Below, in pieces: positions 1 to 6,954 of a stretch of 52,384 nucleotides of DNA. The stretch is from positions 1 to 52,384 of the forward strand of contig NZ_FQYQ01000020.1 in assembly GCF_900141825.1 (NCBI RefSeq), in the 5' to 3' direction. The DNA is from Pseudobutyrivibrio xylanivorans DSM 14809. Its GTDB lineage: Bacteria > Bacillota > Clostridia > Lachnospirales > Lachnospiraceae. The position numbers and the translations under genes are program-made. Under the pieces are notes generated by a model. It ran no database searches. It was not told the origin of the DNA and saw only the letters and a list, made by a program, of their open reading frames with translations. Numbering within the stretch: position 1 is the first letter of the stretch; every line of letters starts with the position of its first letter.

Positions 1-2
1 AT

Positions 3-212
3 GAGCTTTGTGCTCCACACCAAGAAATGGAAGCAATACCATTTCCTAATGATAATTCGAAAGCTGTGGCAATGGATAAGCTCATCCAGGAGCTAATTGG
101 AGATAAGCTTTTAGAAATCAGCAAGTATGTAAATATGAATGTCATAGATAGAACCATTATTATTGATCAGACTTCACTTCATAATGATGGTTATCAGATA
201 ATTGCTCACTAA
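3..212 (+). CDS. C-terminal end of an unknown protein, 5' truncated by the window edge
   Basis: The frame is open from the first bases and ends in TAA at 210-212, so only the last 69 residues are visible. They are mixed charged and hydrophobic, with no motif I recognise and no membrane segment. An internal ATG at 27 has no convincing ribosome binding site, so I read the stretch as the tail of a longer gene. The repeats that follow immediately (216-318) look like the terminal repeats of an insertion element, which makes a transposition-related protein likely. This is inference from context only; the family is not recognised. Confidence 0.45.
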   Translation, partial: ELCAPHQEMEAIPFPNDNSKAVAMDKLIQELIGDKLLEISKYVNMNVIDRTIIIDQTSLHNDGYQIIAH

Positions 213-215
213 GAG

Positions 216-328
216 GTGGGTCAAAACAAAGTATAAAAAATAGGAATAACAAAAAAACTGACCCACCCAGTAAAATCATCACTGGTGGGTCAGAACTAAA
301 CGAAAAAGCGGGTCAAATCTACTTGACA
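216..328. mobile_element. Probable insertion-sequence end with multiple terminal repeats
   Basis: Four copies of a GGGTCA-centred motif lie within about 100 bp: GTGGGTCAAAAC (216-227), its inverse CTGACCCACC (259-268), GGTGGGTCAG (284-293) and GCGGGTCAAAT (308-318). The second and third form a perfect 10-bp inverted repeat. Several short repeats at an element's end and a terminal CA (TTGACA ends at 328) are typical of IS21-family ends, but the family assignment is inference. To the right the sequence turns into half of a terminator, which suggests a junction near 328-337. Confidence 0.4.
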
Positions 329-342
329 ATCAACAAGGATTT

Positions 343-359
343 CCTCGGAGGGCTTTTTT
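343..359 (+). terminator. Right half of an intrinsic terminator, left arm missing
   Basis: The 11-mer CCTCGGAGGGC followed by a T-run is identical to the right arm of the intact terminator at 2206-2237, and the preceding GGATT loop also matches. The expected left arm (GCCCTTCGAGG type) is absent and replaced by unrelated bases next to the putative insertion-element end. It probably belonged to a gene that was cut away. Confidence 0.5.
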
Positions 360-364
360 CTTTG

Positions 365-393
365 TTGAAAATAAAAATGTAATGGGTGATAAT
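365..393 (+). promoter_or_regulatory. Candidate sigma-A promoter for the small membrane protein gene
   Basis: TTGAAA (365-370) and GATAAT (388-393) are separated by 17 bp. Transcription would begin near 400, which makes the GTG at 409 an unlikely start and favours the ATG at 445. Confidence 0.4.
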
Positions 394-444
394 AGGTGAA
401 GAGAAAATGTGGAACATAAGAGATTATATAGAAAGATACATATA

Positions 445-837
445 ATGAAAAAGACAATAATTAGAAAAATTATATATGTTTTTGTATGTCTTTTTTTGTT
501 ATGCAATTTTTTCTGTCTTGATAAGGACGGTCATACCGAGGCAGATGCATTTAGTTATAATGATTCACCATCTATAACTATACATGTGCCTAATGGTATT
601 CAAATGGAAATCAAGAGTGAAAAGAGTTCTAGTGCTGTAGTAGCAAGTACTATTGCTAAAGCAGCTCAACTGAAAACATTTTCTAATTTTAGATATTTTT
701 TATATACACTCATATTAGTTATATTAGGATGTTTCTATATATTTAAAAGATATAATCTGTTCATATCTGAAGCAACCTATCTTAGAACTTTCGTTATCAG
801 ATTTATCCACAATAAGGACGGCCGCAAACGTATTTAA
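445..837 (+). CDS. Small two-pass membrane protein of unknown function
   Basis: A 130-residue protein. It has a positively charged N-terminus and a hydrophobic segment (about residues 5-22) that could be a signal anchor, a polar 50-residue extracytoplasmic part, a second hydrophobic helix (about 82-100) and a basic C-terminus ending in KDGRKRI. I do not recognise a family. A longer reading from a GTG at 409 is possible because AGGTGAAG precedes it, but that site overlaps the promoter, so ATG 445 is chosen. The five-hairpin region begins 17 bp after the stop, so the gene may share a transcript with the exchanger genes downstream. Confidence 0.5.
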   Translation: MKKTIIRKIIYVFVCLFLLCNFFCLDKDGHTEADAFSYNDSPSITIHVPNGIQMEIKSEKSSSAVVASTIAKAAQLKTFSNFRYFLYTLILVILGCFYIFKRYNLFISEATYLRTFVIRFIHNKDGRKRI

Positions 838-847
838 AACTTCAACT

Positions 848-955
848 ATGACTTCTTGTGGGCTACTTAAGGAAAAAGCCCACAAGAACTTGGCTTCGCC
901 AAGCAATATTTTCTTTCAGAAAATATTGGTCTATGTCCGGTTCTTGTTTTTCTGA
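848..955 (+). CDS. Possible 35-aa leader peptide inside the hairpin region
   Basis: An ATG 10 bp after the previous stop opens a 36-codon frame ending in TGA at 953-955, which lies exactly in the 4-base loop of the fourth hairpin. No good ribosome binding site is visible, so translation would need reinitiation after the upstream gene. The peptide ends in a hydrophobic run (FLFF). A leader peptide controlling hairpin formation would explain the arrangement, but coding is unproven and chance is quite possible. Confidence 0.25.
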   Translation: MTSCGLLKEKAHKNLASPSNIFFQKILVYVRFLFF

Positions 956-1005
956 TGAAAAACAAAAACCTATGATTTTCAGCTTATGCAGAAACTGCAT
1001 AGGTT
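854..1005 (+). ncRNA. Structured leader: five consecutive hairpins ahead of the exchanger operon
   Basis: Stems: 854-863/878-887 (10 bp, perfect); 889-894/898-903 (6 bp, loop TTC); 905-914/918-927 (10 bp, perfect, loop TTC); 939-942 plus 944-952 paired with 957-965 plus 967-970 (13 bp, one mismatch, loop TGAT); 983-991/995-1003 (9 bp with one wobble, loop AAA). The AACC at 967-970 can instead extend to AACCTATG (967-974) pairing with CATAGGTT (998-1005), so hairpins four and five have a mutually exclusive alternative. A strong Shine-Dalgarno (AAAGGAG, 1018-1024) follows. This looks like an attenuator or riboswitch-like leader; it matches no riboswitch class I can recall. Confidence 0.5.
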
Positions 1006-1033
1006 TATTTTGCGTACAAAGGAGTTTAAAAAT

Positions 1034-1153
1034 ATGTTTGAAAATATTTTAATAGGAGTTTTTGCAGTAATAATTATTGGTGGAGCCGTCGTTGCATGGT
1101 GGATTGAAAATGGTCCAGAGAAAAAAGATAAAGACGATAAGAGGAATGAATAA
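1034..1153 (+). CDS. 39-aa single-pass membrane micro-protein, coupled to the Na+/Ca2+ exchanger
   Basis: ATG follows AAAGGAG at 9-bp spacing. The product has one membrane helix (about residues 5-23, rich in I, V and G), then a Trp pair and a highly charged tail of Lys, Asp and Glu. Its TAA overlaps the ATG of the exchanger by one base (1151-1155), so the two are translationally coupled. A small helix plus acidic tail next to a cation exchanger suggests an accessory or regulatory subunit. That role is inference; no family is recognised. Confidence 0.6.
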   Translation: MFENILIGVFAVIIIGGAVVAWWIENGPEKKDKDDKRNE

Positions 1154-2130
1154 TGATAATTTATATAGCAGTATTAGTCATAGGATTTATTGCATTAATA
1201 AAAGGTGCGGATTGGTTTGTCAAGGGCAGTTCAGATATAGCTAAAAACCTTAGAATACCATCTGTTATTATAGGATTAACGATTGTTGCATTAGGAACTA
1301 GCGCACCAGAACTTGCAGTAAGTGTGGCGGCCGCAATTCAAGGAGCAAATGAAATATCAGTTAGTAATGTCGTAGGCTCAAATATTTTTAACCTTATGGT
1401 TGTGTTAGGAATATGTGCATCTATACACCCTTTAGAAGTGGATAAAAAAATCTTAAAACGTGATATGCCGGTATCTATATTAGCGACAATAGTGACATTA
1501 GGTTTTTGTGTAGAATATCCACTACTTCAAAAAATTCAATTATCAAGACTTCGGGTGACCGATGAAGCTGGAATGATTCATCGGTGGTTAGGTGTAGCGC
1601 TAATAATAAGCTTTGCTATATACCTATATTTATTAATATGTGATGCCAGAAAAAATCCAATTGAAGAAGATGATGTGCAGTATTTGCCTATTTGGAAATG
1701 CTTGGTATTAGCTATAGTGGGGCTTGTATTAATTATCGGAGGCGGCCAGGCTGTAGTAAATGGAGCAAGAGAAATAGCTAGAATGGCAGGAATGAGCGAG
1801 ACATTAATAGGTTTAACTATAGTTGCTGTAGGAACTTCATTGCCTGAGCTTGTAACATCAATAGTTGCCTCCCAAAAAGGTGAAACAGGACTAGCTATTG
1901 GAAATGCAGTTGGATCCAATATTTTTAATTTATTATTGATATTAGGATTATCTGGAACAATACATCCAATGACTGTAAATTTGGCGACAATAATTGATAT
2001 AATAGTGTTAATCTTAAGCAGTATTATGACACTCATTTATGCAAGAACATCTGCAAGAATAAATCGACCAGAAGGCCTTTCGATGGTTATATTGTATGTC
2101 ATCTATGTTGTATATGCGATATTGAGGTAA
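1153..2130 (+). CDS. CaCA-family calcium/sodium antiporter (YrbG type)
   Basis: A 325-residue integral membrane protein exchanging Ca2+ for Na+ (possibly with K+) across the cytoplasmic membrane. Two inverted alpha repeats are obvious: GTSAPELAVS with GSNIFNL around residues 50-85, and GTSLPELVTS with GSNIFNLLL around 225-260. The acidic residue in each PEL carries the ion-binding role in the family. About ten hydrophobic helices are present and the length is normal for bacterial YrbG-like exchangers. The start codon overlaps the stop of the 39-aa micro-protein, and the leader hairpins upstream suggest regulated expression. Confidence 0.9.
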   Translation: MIIYIAVLVIGFIALIKGADWFVKGSSDIAKNLRIPSVIIGLTIVALGTSAPELAVSVAAAIQGANEISVSNVVGSNIFNLMVVLGICASIHPLEVDKKILKRDMPVSILATIVTLGFCVEYPLLQKIQLSRLRVTDEAGMIHRWLGVALIISFAIYLYLLICDARKNPIEEDDVQYLPIWKCLVLAIVGLVLIIGGGQAVVNGAREIARMAGMSETLIGLTIVAVGTSLPELVTSIVASQKGETGLAIGNAVGSNIFNLLLILGLSGTIHPMTVNLATIIDIIVLILSSIMTLIYARTSARINRPEGLSMVILYVIYVVYAILR

Positions 2131-2205
2131 TAATATGTTCTGGTCGTGTTGCTACAATCATCGAGTAATAACGAGCGAACAGTCCAACCCAAATTATAAA
2201 ATCAT

Positions 2206-2237
2206 GCCCTTCGAGGATTCCCCTCGGAGGGCTTTTT
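2206..2237 (+). terminator. Intrinsic terminator after the exchanger
   Basis: GCCCTTCGAGG (2206-2216) pairs with CCTCGGAGGGC (2222-2232) with one wobble, loop ATTCC, followed by TTTTT. Confidence 0.85.
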
Positions 2238-2290
2238 AGTTATAAAAATGCTAGAGTCCTTTTCTTATAATTTTTTTATTGTTATTTTTA

Positions 2291-2299
2291 TGTTATAAT
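2291..2299 (+). promoter_or_regulatory. Extended -10 promoter for the YczE-like gene
   Basis: TGTTATAAT combines a TG extension with a perfect TATAAT (2294-2299). The -35 position is only a T-rich tract. Transcription would start near 2306, about 40 bp before the GTG start. Confidence 0.5.
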
Positions 2300-2344
2300 C
2301 CACAGCGGTATATATAAAAGTAAAATGCATAGAGGTAGTAAAAA

Positions 2345-3022
2345 GTGTTTCAAAGGAATAAAGATAACGACACATTAAAGAAAATAGTATTAAACGTGCT
2401 GCTGGCGACAGCAAGCTTATTCGTTAATGGGTTTGGAGTTTATCTTACTATTCAGGCTAATATTGGAGCATCACCTTGGGATGTGCTTAATCTTGGTTTA
2501 TCTAATACCTTTGGAATCCTTTACGGCACAGCAGCTATCATAGTATCTTTTTCGATTCTCGGAATAGATATTTTAATGAAAGAGCCTATCGGAATCGCTA
2601 TGATAATAGATTCTATTGTAGTAGGTAAAACAGTAGATCTTTTTAATAGAATAAATTTAGTTGAAAAGTGTGATTCAATTTTCTTGGCAATTCCAATGAT
2701 GATTTTAGGGTTATTCATAATGGGTTATACCCAGTACACATATATGAGTGCATCCTTAGGATGTGGCCCTCGTGATACTCTTCTTATAGGGTTAACAAGA
2801 AGAACTAAGCATGTATCTATTGGTCTAGTAAGTATCATGCTACTTGCTACAGCTACTGTAGTTGGTTGGCTACTAGGTGGGCCAGTTGGAATAGGTACAA
2901 TTATATGTGCCTTTGGAATGGGACCTATCATGCAGTTCGCATTCTTTACAGTGAAGTTTAATGCTACTGAGATTAGGCATCAGACTATATTAGAATCATT
3001 TAGAGTGATTAAAAATAAGTAG
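2345..3022 (+). CDS. YczE/YyaS/YitT-family membrane protein
   Basis: A 225-residue protein with five to six membrane helices. The N-terminal GASPWDVLNLG and the later GCGPRDTLLIG segment form the paired G-x-x-P-x-D signature of the YczE/YyaS group, and the length fits that group rather than the longer YitT proteins with a C-terminal soluble domain. The biochemical function of the family is not established. The start is a GTG with AGAGG nine bases upstream. The gene is a single transcription unit between its own promoter and the terminator at 3032. Confidence 0.75.
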   Translation: MFQRNKDNDTLKKIVLNVLLATASLFVNGFGVYLTIQANIGASPWDVLNLGLSNTFGILYGTAAIIVSFSILGIDILMKEPIGIAMIIDSIVVGKTVDLFNRINLVEKCDSIFLAIPMMILGLFIMGYTQYTYMSASLGCGPRDTLLIGLTRRTKHVSIGLVSIMLLATATVVGWLLGGPVGIGTIICAFGMGPIMQFAFFTVKFNATEIRHQTILESFRVIKNK

Positions 3023-3031
3023 ATATTGAAG

Positions 3032-3059
3032 GCTTCGAGTTTTTCTCGGAGCTCTTTTT
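3032..3059 (+). terminator. Intrinsic terminator after the YczE-like gene
   Basis: GCTTCGAG (3032-3039) pairs with CTCGGAGC (3045-3052) with one wobble, then TCTTTTTG. The stem resembles the terminator at 2206. Confidence 0.75.
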
Positions 3060-3061
3060 GT

Positions 3062-3089
3062 TTGCAAATCAATCTGGTATTGCTATAAT
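3062..3089 (+). promoter_or_regulatory. Strong promoter for the 3161-5853 gene group
   Basis: TTGCAA (3062-3067), 16-bp spacer, TATAAT (3084-3089) with a TG extension at 3081-3082. It begins directly after the preceding terminator and leaves about 65 bp of 5' leader. Confidence 0.6.
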
Positions 3090-3160
3090 TTGAGTAATTA
3101 TTTAGTATACAATTTAAGAGGAGTGTCTTATATTCCTGCGGGAGTGAAAGGAGAAATGTT

Positions 3161-3442
3161 ATGGTCACACTATTCAACAGAAAGAAGCTATACGAAGACT
3201 ATTCATCTATGGAAATAGCAAGAATAACAGAGCTTCTAAAAGCTAATAGCATCAGCTATGAGACTAGAACAAAGAGGAATCAGTCAAATTTTGATATGGC
3301 ATTGCATTCTTCTATGACAACTAGCATTGGTAATGGTGGAGCATATTCCGGTGGGCAGGCTATAGGGAACCTAACATTTCTTTATAAAATATATGTTAGC
3401 AGAGCCGACTATGAAAAGGCGAAAAAGCTTATAGAAGAGTAG
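3161..3442 (+). CDS. Small soluble protein, DUF2007-like (weak)
   Basis: 93 residues with no signal or membrane helix. The pattern of an N-terminal helix with repeated (E/K)xLLK around residues 18-30, a Gly/Ser-rich middle (about 50-68) and a terminal strand-helix VSRADYEKAKKLIEE resembles small GlnB-like DUF2007 domains, which place a Tyr-x-Val-x-x-x-Asp-Tyr-x-x-A segment at the end. The assignment is tentative. The ATG follows AAAGGAG at usual spacing. It is the first gene of a group that continues with an acetyltransferase 16 bp downstream, so co-transcription is likely. Confidence 0.5.
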   Translation: MVTLFNRKKLYEDYSSMEIARITELLKANSISYETRTKRNQSNFDMALHSSMTTSIGNGGAYSGGQAIGNLTFLYKIYVSRADYEKAKKLIEE

Positions 3443-3458
3443 ACCAAAGGAGGAGACC

Positions 3459-4010
3459 TTGATTACATACAAAGCAATTCAACTAAAAGATGGAAGAGAA
3501 TGTATTCTAAGAAATGGAGAGCCAGAGGATGCGATAGATTTCATGAAATATTTCACTGATTCTCATGCAGAGACAGAGTTTCTCACCACATACCCAGATG
3601 AAACTGAGCATAATGAGCAGATGGTGGCTGCCCATCTACGAGGGAGAAAAGATAGCTCCCATGATATTGAAATAGTAGCCATAGTGGAAGGAAAGCTCAT
3701 TGGCAGTGCTGGAATTGATATGATTCGTGACAGGGATAAGACCAGACACAGAGCCGAGTTTGGAATCACCGTAATGAAGGATTACTGGGGACTAGGAATT
3801 GGAAATGAGTTGACGGCAATGTGTGTAGAAGCTGCTAAAGAAGCTGGATACTTACAGCTTGAGTTAGATGTTGTAGCAGACAATGAAGCCGCCCAAAATC
3901 TTTACAAAAAGCATGGCTTTATAGAATATGGCAGGAATCCAAGAGGCTTTAAAACAAGAGCAGGCAAATGGCAGGAGCTGGTTTTAATGCGACTAGAACT
4001 TGATAAATAG
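3459..4010 (+). CDS. GNAT-family N-acetyltransferase
   Basis: 183 residues; transfers an acetyl group from acetyl-CoA to an amine, substrate unknown. The acetyl-CoA loop is visible as YWGLGIGNEL (about residues 109-118), preceded by the family's central beta strand and followed by LDVVADNEAAQNLYKKHGF, the usual motif B. The C-terminal strands close the fold. Start is a TTG preceded by AAAGGAGGA at short spacing; the long upstream Shine-Dalgarno decides this start. The nearest relatives by pattern are the RimJ/YjcF-like stand-alone acetyltransferases of Firmicutes, but the substrate cannot be told from sequence. Confidence 0.85.
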   Translation: MITYKAIQLKDGRECILRNGEPEDAIDFMKYFTDSHAETEFLTTYPDETEHNEQMVAAHLRGRKDSSHDIEIVAIVEGKLIGSAGIDMIRDRDKTRHRAEFGITVMKDYWGLGIGNELTAMCVEAAKEAGYLQLELDVVADNEAAQNLYKKHGFIEYGRNPRGFKTRAGKWQELVLMRLELDK

Positions 4011-4061
4011 AAATTACAAGATAACAATGTACTAACAAACACTAGACAGCAAGGAGACCTC

Positions 4062-4889
4062 ATGACAGAAAAAATTTACAAAACACCCAAAGGAGATATC
4101 CACTACTGGATAAATACAGAAGGCGCAAATCAGAGTTACCAGCTGGTTTTTCTACCAGGATTAACAGCTGCCCATAGATTATTCGAAAAGCAGCTTCAGG
4201 AGTTTGAAGGGAAGTATCCTGTGTTTGTGTGGGATGCACCAGGACATGACACATCTTACCCTTTTGAGATGACATTTTCATTAAAGGATAAGGCAATATG
4301 GGTAGATGAAATCCTTAAAGAAAATGGTTTTGATAATCCAGTAATAATAGGCCAGTCCATGGGAGGATATCTGGGACAGATGTATGCTCAACTTTTCCCA
4401 GAAAAGCTAAAGGGATTTATTTCTGTGGATTCTGCACCACTTCAAACTCAGTATTACACCAAGCTGGAGCTGTGGCTACTTCACAGAATGGAGCCAGTTT
4501 ATCGCTATTATCCTTGGAAGACTCTGCTTAGACAGGGCACAGATTATGTAGCTACATCTGAATATGGAAGAGCCCTTATGAAAGAATTCATGATGACCTA
4601 CGATGGAGATAAGGACAGATATGCAAAGCTTGCAGGAGGTGGCTACAAGATTCTTGTGGAGGCTGTAGAGGAAGCACTTCCTTATGAAATAAAGTGTCCT
4701 GCAAGATTAATTTGTGGAACAAAGGACCACGCAGGCTCTTGTATCAGGTATAATAAAGCATGGCATAAAAAGACAGGGCTTCCAATCCACTGGATTGAGG
4801 GAGCAGGTCACAATTCAAATACTGACAGGCCAGAGGAAATAAATGAAATCATAGCAGATTTCATGAAGGAATTAGAAGGTAATAAGTAA
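4062..4889 (+). CDS. Alpha/beta-fold hydrolase
   Basis: 275 residues, cytoplasmic (no signal). The nucleophile elbow is GQSMGG with Ser99; an oxyanion segment FLPGL lies near residue 32, a candidate acid in the GTKDHAG segment (about 222-228), and the catalytic His in GAGHNSN (about 246-252). All elements of the triad are therefore present. The substrate could be an ester or lactone; nothing in the sequence narrows it. AAGGAG lies 6 bp before the ATG. The next gene (YbaK) starts directly after its stop codon, so the pair is co-translated. Confidence 0.8.
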   Translation: MTEKIYKTPKGDIHYWINTEGANQSYQLVFLPGLTAAHRLFEKQLQEFEGKYPVFVWDAPGHDTSYPFEMTFSLKDKAIWVDEILKENGFDNPVIIGQSMGGYLGQMYAQLFPEKLKGFISVDSAPLQTQYYTKLELWLLHRMEPVYRYYPWKTLLRQGTDYVATSEYGRALMKEFMMTYDGDKDRYAKLAGGGYKILVEAVEEALPYEIKCPARLICGTKDHAGSCIRYNKAWHKKTGLPIHWIEGAGHNSNTDRPEEINEIIADFMKELEGNK

Positions 4890-5366
4890 ATGAAAAACAA
4901 TGATAAGACAAATGTAATGCGAGTCCTGGACTCGAAGAAAATAAAGTATGAAAGCCACACTTATGAGGCAGATCCTACACTTACAGGTGAGCAGATAGCA
5001 GGAATTCTTGGGGAGGACACGGAAAAGGTCTTTAAGACACTTGTCACCCAGGGAAAGACAGGCGCTTACTACGTGTTCGTTGTGCCGGTGGAGGCAGAGC
5101 TTGATTTGAAGAAAGCAGCCAAGGCAGCAGGTGAGAAATCAATCAGCATGATTAAGCAAAAGGATTTGCTAGGCCTGACTGGCTATGTGCATGGTGGATG
5201 CTCACCAATTGGAATGAAAAAGCAGTTCGCCACATTTATACATGAAACAGCGGAAAGCTATGAAAAAGTATTTGTCAGCGCAGGAAAGGTGGGAGCACAA
5301 ATCGAATTAGCACCAGCTGACCTGATAAAAATTGCAAATATCAAGGTGGCAGATATCATAAGCTAG
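4890..5366 (+). CDS. ybaK: Cys-tRNA(Pro)/Cys-tRNA deacylase, YbaK/EbsC family
   Basis: 158 residues, the usual size for a stand-alone YbaK. The family hydrolyses misacylated Cys-tRNA(Pro) made by prolyl-tRNA synthetase. Diagnostic features are the N-terminal AxxLLxxxxI-like helix (MRVLDSKKIKYESHTY), the KTLVTQG segment with the catalytic Lys (about residue 49), PVEAELDLKKAAKAAG (about 68-83) and GYVHGGCSPIGMKK near 110-123, where GGxSP is the strongly conserved motif. The ATG abuts the stop of the preceding hydrolase. Confidence 0.9.
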   Translation: MKNNDKTNVMRVLDSKKIKYESHTYEADPTLTGEQIAGILGEDTEKVFKTLVTQGKTGAYYVFVVPVEAELDLKKAAKAAGEKSISMIKQKDLLGLTGYVHGGCSPIGMKKQFATFIHETAESYEKVFVSAGKVGAQIELAPADLIKIANIKVADIIS

Positions 5367-5379
5367 AAAGGCAAAACCC

Positions 5380-5853
5380 ATGACAATAAGATTAGCTCAG
5401 GAAAAGGACATTCCAAAGATTATAGACCTACTGCAGCAGGTACTGGAAGTTCATGCAAAAATCAGACCAGACATTTTTATTTCAGGTACTACCAAGTACA
5501 GCTTTGAAGATGTAAAAGAGATGCTTGGTGTGGAGACAAAACCTATATACGTTGCCGTAGATGAAGAGGATAACGTGTTGGGTTATGCCATCTGTGAGAT
5601 AAAAGAGACACCGGAAGATGCCACAAACAAGGTAAAGTTTAAGCAACTTTATATCGATGATTTGTGCGTGGATGAAAAAGCGAGAGGTCAGCATGTAGGA
5701 AAAGCTTTGTTTGAATATGTCAAAGAAGAAGCAAAGCAAATGGGTTGCTATGAAGTGACTTTAGCAGTCTGGACAGGCAACGACAGAGCTGAAGCTTTCT
5801 ATGAAGGTCTTGGAATGAAGACCAAAGAACGTATTATGGAATTTATTTTATAA
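5380..5853 (+). CDS. GNAT-family N-acetyltransferase
   Basis: 157 residues with the full GNAT layout: N-terminal IRLAQEKDIPKIIDLL, a central strand LYIDDLCVDEKARGQHVGKAL (about residues 88-108) carrying the RGxxxGxxL acetyl-CoA loop, and VTLAVWTGNDRAEAFYEGLGM (about 127-147). It lies 13 bp after ybaK and is unrelated in detail to the acetyltransferase at 3459. The substrate is unknown. It is the last gene before the MerR-type promoter. Confidence 0.85.
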   Translation: MTIRLAQEKDIPKIIDLLQQVLEVHAKIRPDIFISGTTKYSFEDVKEMLGVETKPIYVAVDEEDNVLGYAICEIKETPEDATNKVKFKQLYIDDLCVDEKARGQHVGKALFEYVKEEAKQMGCYEVTLAVWTGNDRAEAFYEGLGMKTKERIMEFIL

Positions 5854-5869
5854 AATATATAGAAAAGTA

Positions 5870-5900
5870 TTGACCTTCCATCTTGTGGAAGGTTTATATT
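5870..5900 (+). promoter_or_regulatory. MerR-type promoter: 19-bp spacer with dyad operator
   Basis: TTGACC (5870-5875) and TATATT (5895-5900) are 19 bp apart, the overlong spacer typical of MerR-controlled promoters. The spacer region holds an inverted repeat ACCTTCC (5873-5879) and GGAAGGT (5887-5893). The gene downstream encodes a MerR protein, so autoregulation is the simple reading. The same hairpin plus its T-rich tail might also serve as terminator of the preceding acetyltransferase. Confidence 0.6.
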
Positions 5901-5956
5901 TTAGGCAAAGATAAGGCCAAATCTTTTAAAGGACAATCGTTAGTGAGGGCGTTTTA

Positions 5957-6601
5957 ATGAAGATCAACCAGGTAGAAGAGCTTGTGGGAATCACAAAAAA
6001 GAACATAAGATTTTATGAAGACCAAGGCTTAATTACTCCAAAAAGAAATTCAGAGAATGGCTACAGAGAGTACTCATTGGAGGATGTAAGAGTTCTAAAC
6101 AAAATCAAACTCCTTAGAAGACTCGAGGTGCCTATTGAAGAAATCCGTAAGCTTCAGGCAAAGGAAATCTCATTAGATGATTGCTTGCAAAAGCAGAAAC
6201 AAGAATTTGCCAAAAGACAAAAGGACATGGATATTCTGTCGCGGCTTTGTCAGGAAATCATCGATACCAGTGATGAGCTGGAGGACATGGATGTAGAAAA
6301 ATATCTGGATGATATGAAACGCCTTGAGAAGGGAGGCGTAAGCTTTATGGATATCAATAAGGTTGATGTAAAAAAGGCAAAGCGTGGTCCTAAGATTGCA
6401 GCAGTAGTATTCATAATATTTATGGTAGCTATGATTGCATTAATGGTGTTGGGAAAGATGTCAGATCCAGAAACGCCAATGTTTTTCATAATTCTTATGA
6501 TTGCTCTATTTATAGCTGCAATAATTGGAGTCTGTTTGGCACTATCACAAAGATTAAAGGAAATAGATGGAGGAGAACAAAATGAAGCTAATAAGTATTG
6601 A
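5957..6601 (+). CDS. MerR-family regulator with C-terminal membrane segments
   Basis: 214 residues. Residues 1-70 form the MerR winged helix (KNIRFYEDQGLI and RNSENGYREY are diagnostic). A coiled-coil dimerisation helix follows (about 75-125). Two hydrophobic helices at about 144-166 and 174-196 then tether the protein to the membrane, which is unusual for MerR proteins. No metal-binding Cys pair is evident (the single Cys at about 76 and one at 95). Its own promoter is of MerR type. The next gene (YbjQ) begins before this gene's stop, so the two are coupled; the signal could be envelope- or membrane-derived, which is inference. Confidence 0.85.
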   Translation: MKINQVEELVGITKKNIRFYEDQGLITPKRNSENGYREYSLEDVRVLNKIKLLRRLEVPIEEIRKLQAKEISLDDCLQKQKQEFAKRQKDMDILSRLCQEIIDTSDELEDMDVEKYLDDMKRLEKGGVSFMDINKVDVKKAKRGPKIAAVVFIIFMVAMIALMVLGKMSDPETPMFFIILMIALFIAAIIGVCLALSQRLKEIDGGEQNEANKY

Positions 6602-6893
6602 AAACATTCCAGGACAGGAATACGAAGTATTAGGATTGGTAAAGGGTACAATCGTACAGTCAAAGAATATCGGAAGAGATTTTATGGCTGGTATGAAGAC
6701 TATTGTAGGTGGTGAGCTCGCTGGCTACACAGAGATGCTTACAGAGGCAAGACAGATCGCCACAAAGCGTATGGTAGATGAGGCTGAGCAGCTTGGCGCA
6801 GACGCTATTATTGGAGTACGTTATTCAGGCTCAAGCGTAATGCAGGGCGCAGCAGAGGTTCTTGCCTATGGCACAGCTGTAAAATTTATATAG
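6582..6893 (+). CDS. YbjQ/UPF0145 family protein
   Basis: 103 residues. The family (PF01906) forms small pentameric soluble proteins of unknown function; its marks here are GQEYEVLGLVKG near the start, ARQIATKRMVDEAEQLGADAI in the centre and IGVRYSGSSVM towards the end. A longer frame begins at 6567 but GGAGGAG (6569-6575) sits seven bases ahead of ATG 6582, so that start is chosen. It overlaps the end of the MerR gene by 20 bp, pointing to a regulator-effector pair. Confidence 0.85.
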   Translation: MKLISIENIPGQEYEVLGLVKGTIVQSKNIGRDFMAGMKTIVGGELAGYTEMLTEARQIATKRMVDEAEQLGADAIIGVRYSGSSVMQGAAEVLAYGTAVKFI

Positions 6894-6954
6894 AACTTGA
6901 AGCTTAATAGGGTATACTGTAATTAGTAAACGATTCTAACGAAGGGAGAAAGTT

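Noticed and set aside
858-1052. 64-residue frame through the hairpin region
   Set aside because: It overlaps the micro-protein start and its composition follows the hairpins; no ribosome binding site.
1578-2036. 152-residue - strand frame inside the exchanger gene
   Set aside because: Antisense to a conserved membrane protein; no start signal.
6897-6918. Promoter TTGAAG/TATACT before the symporter
   Set aside because: The spacer is only 10 bp, too short for a functional promoter.
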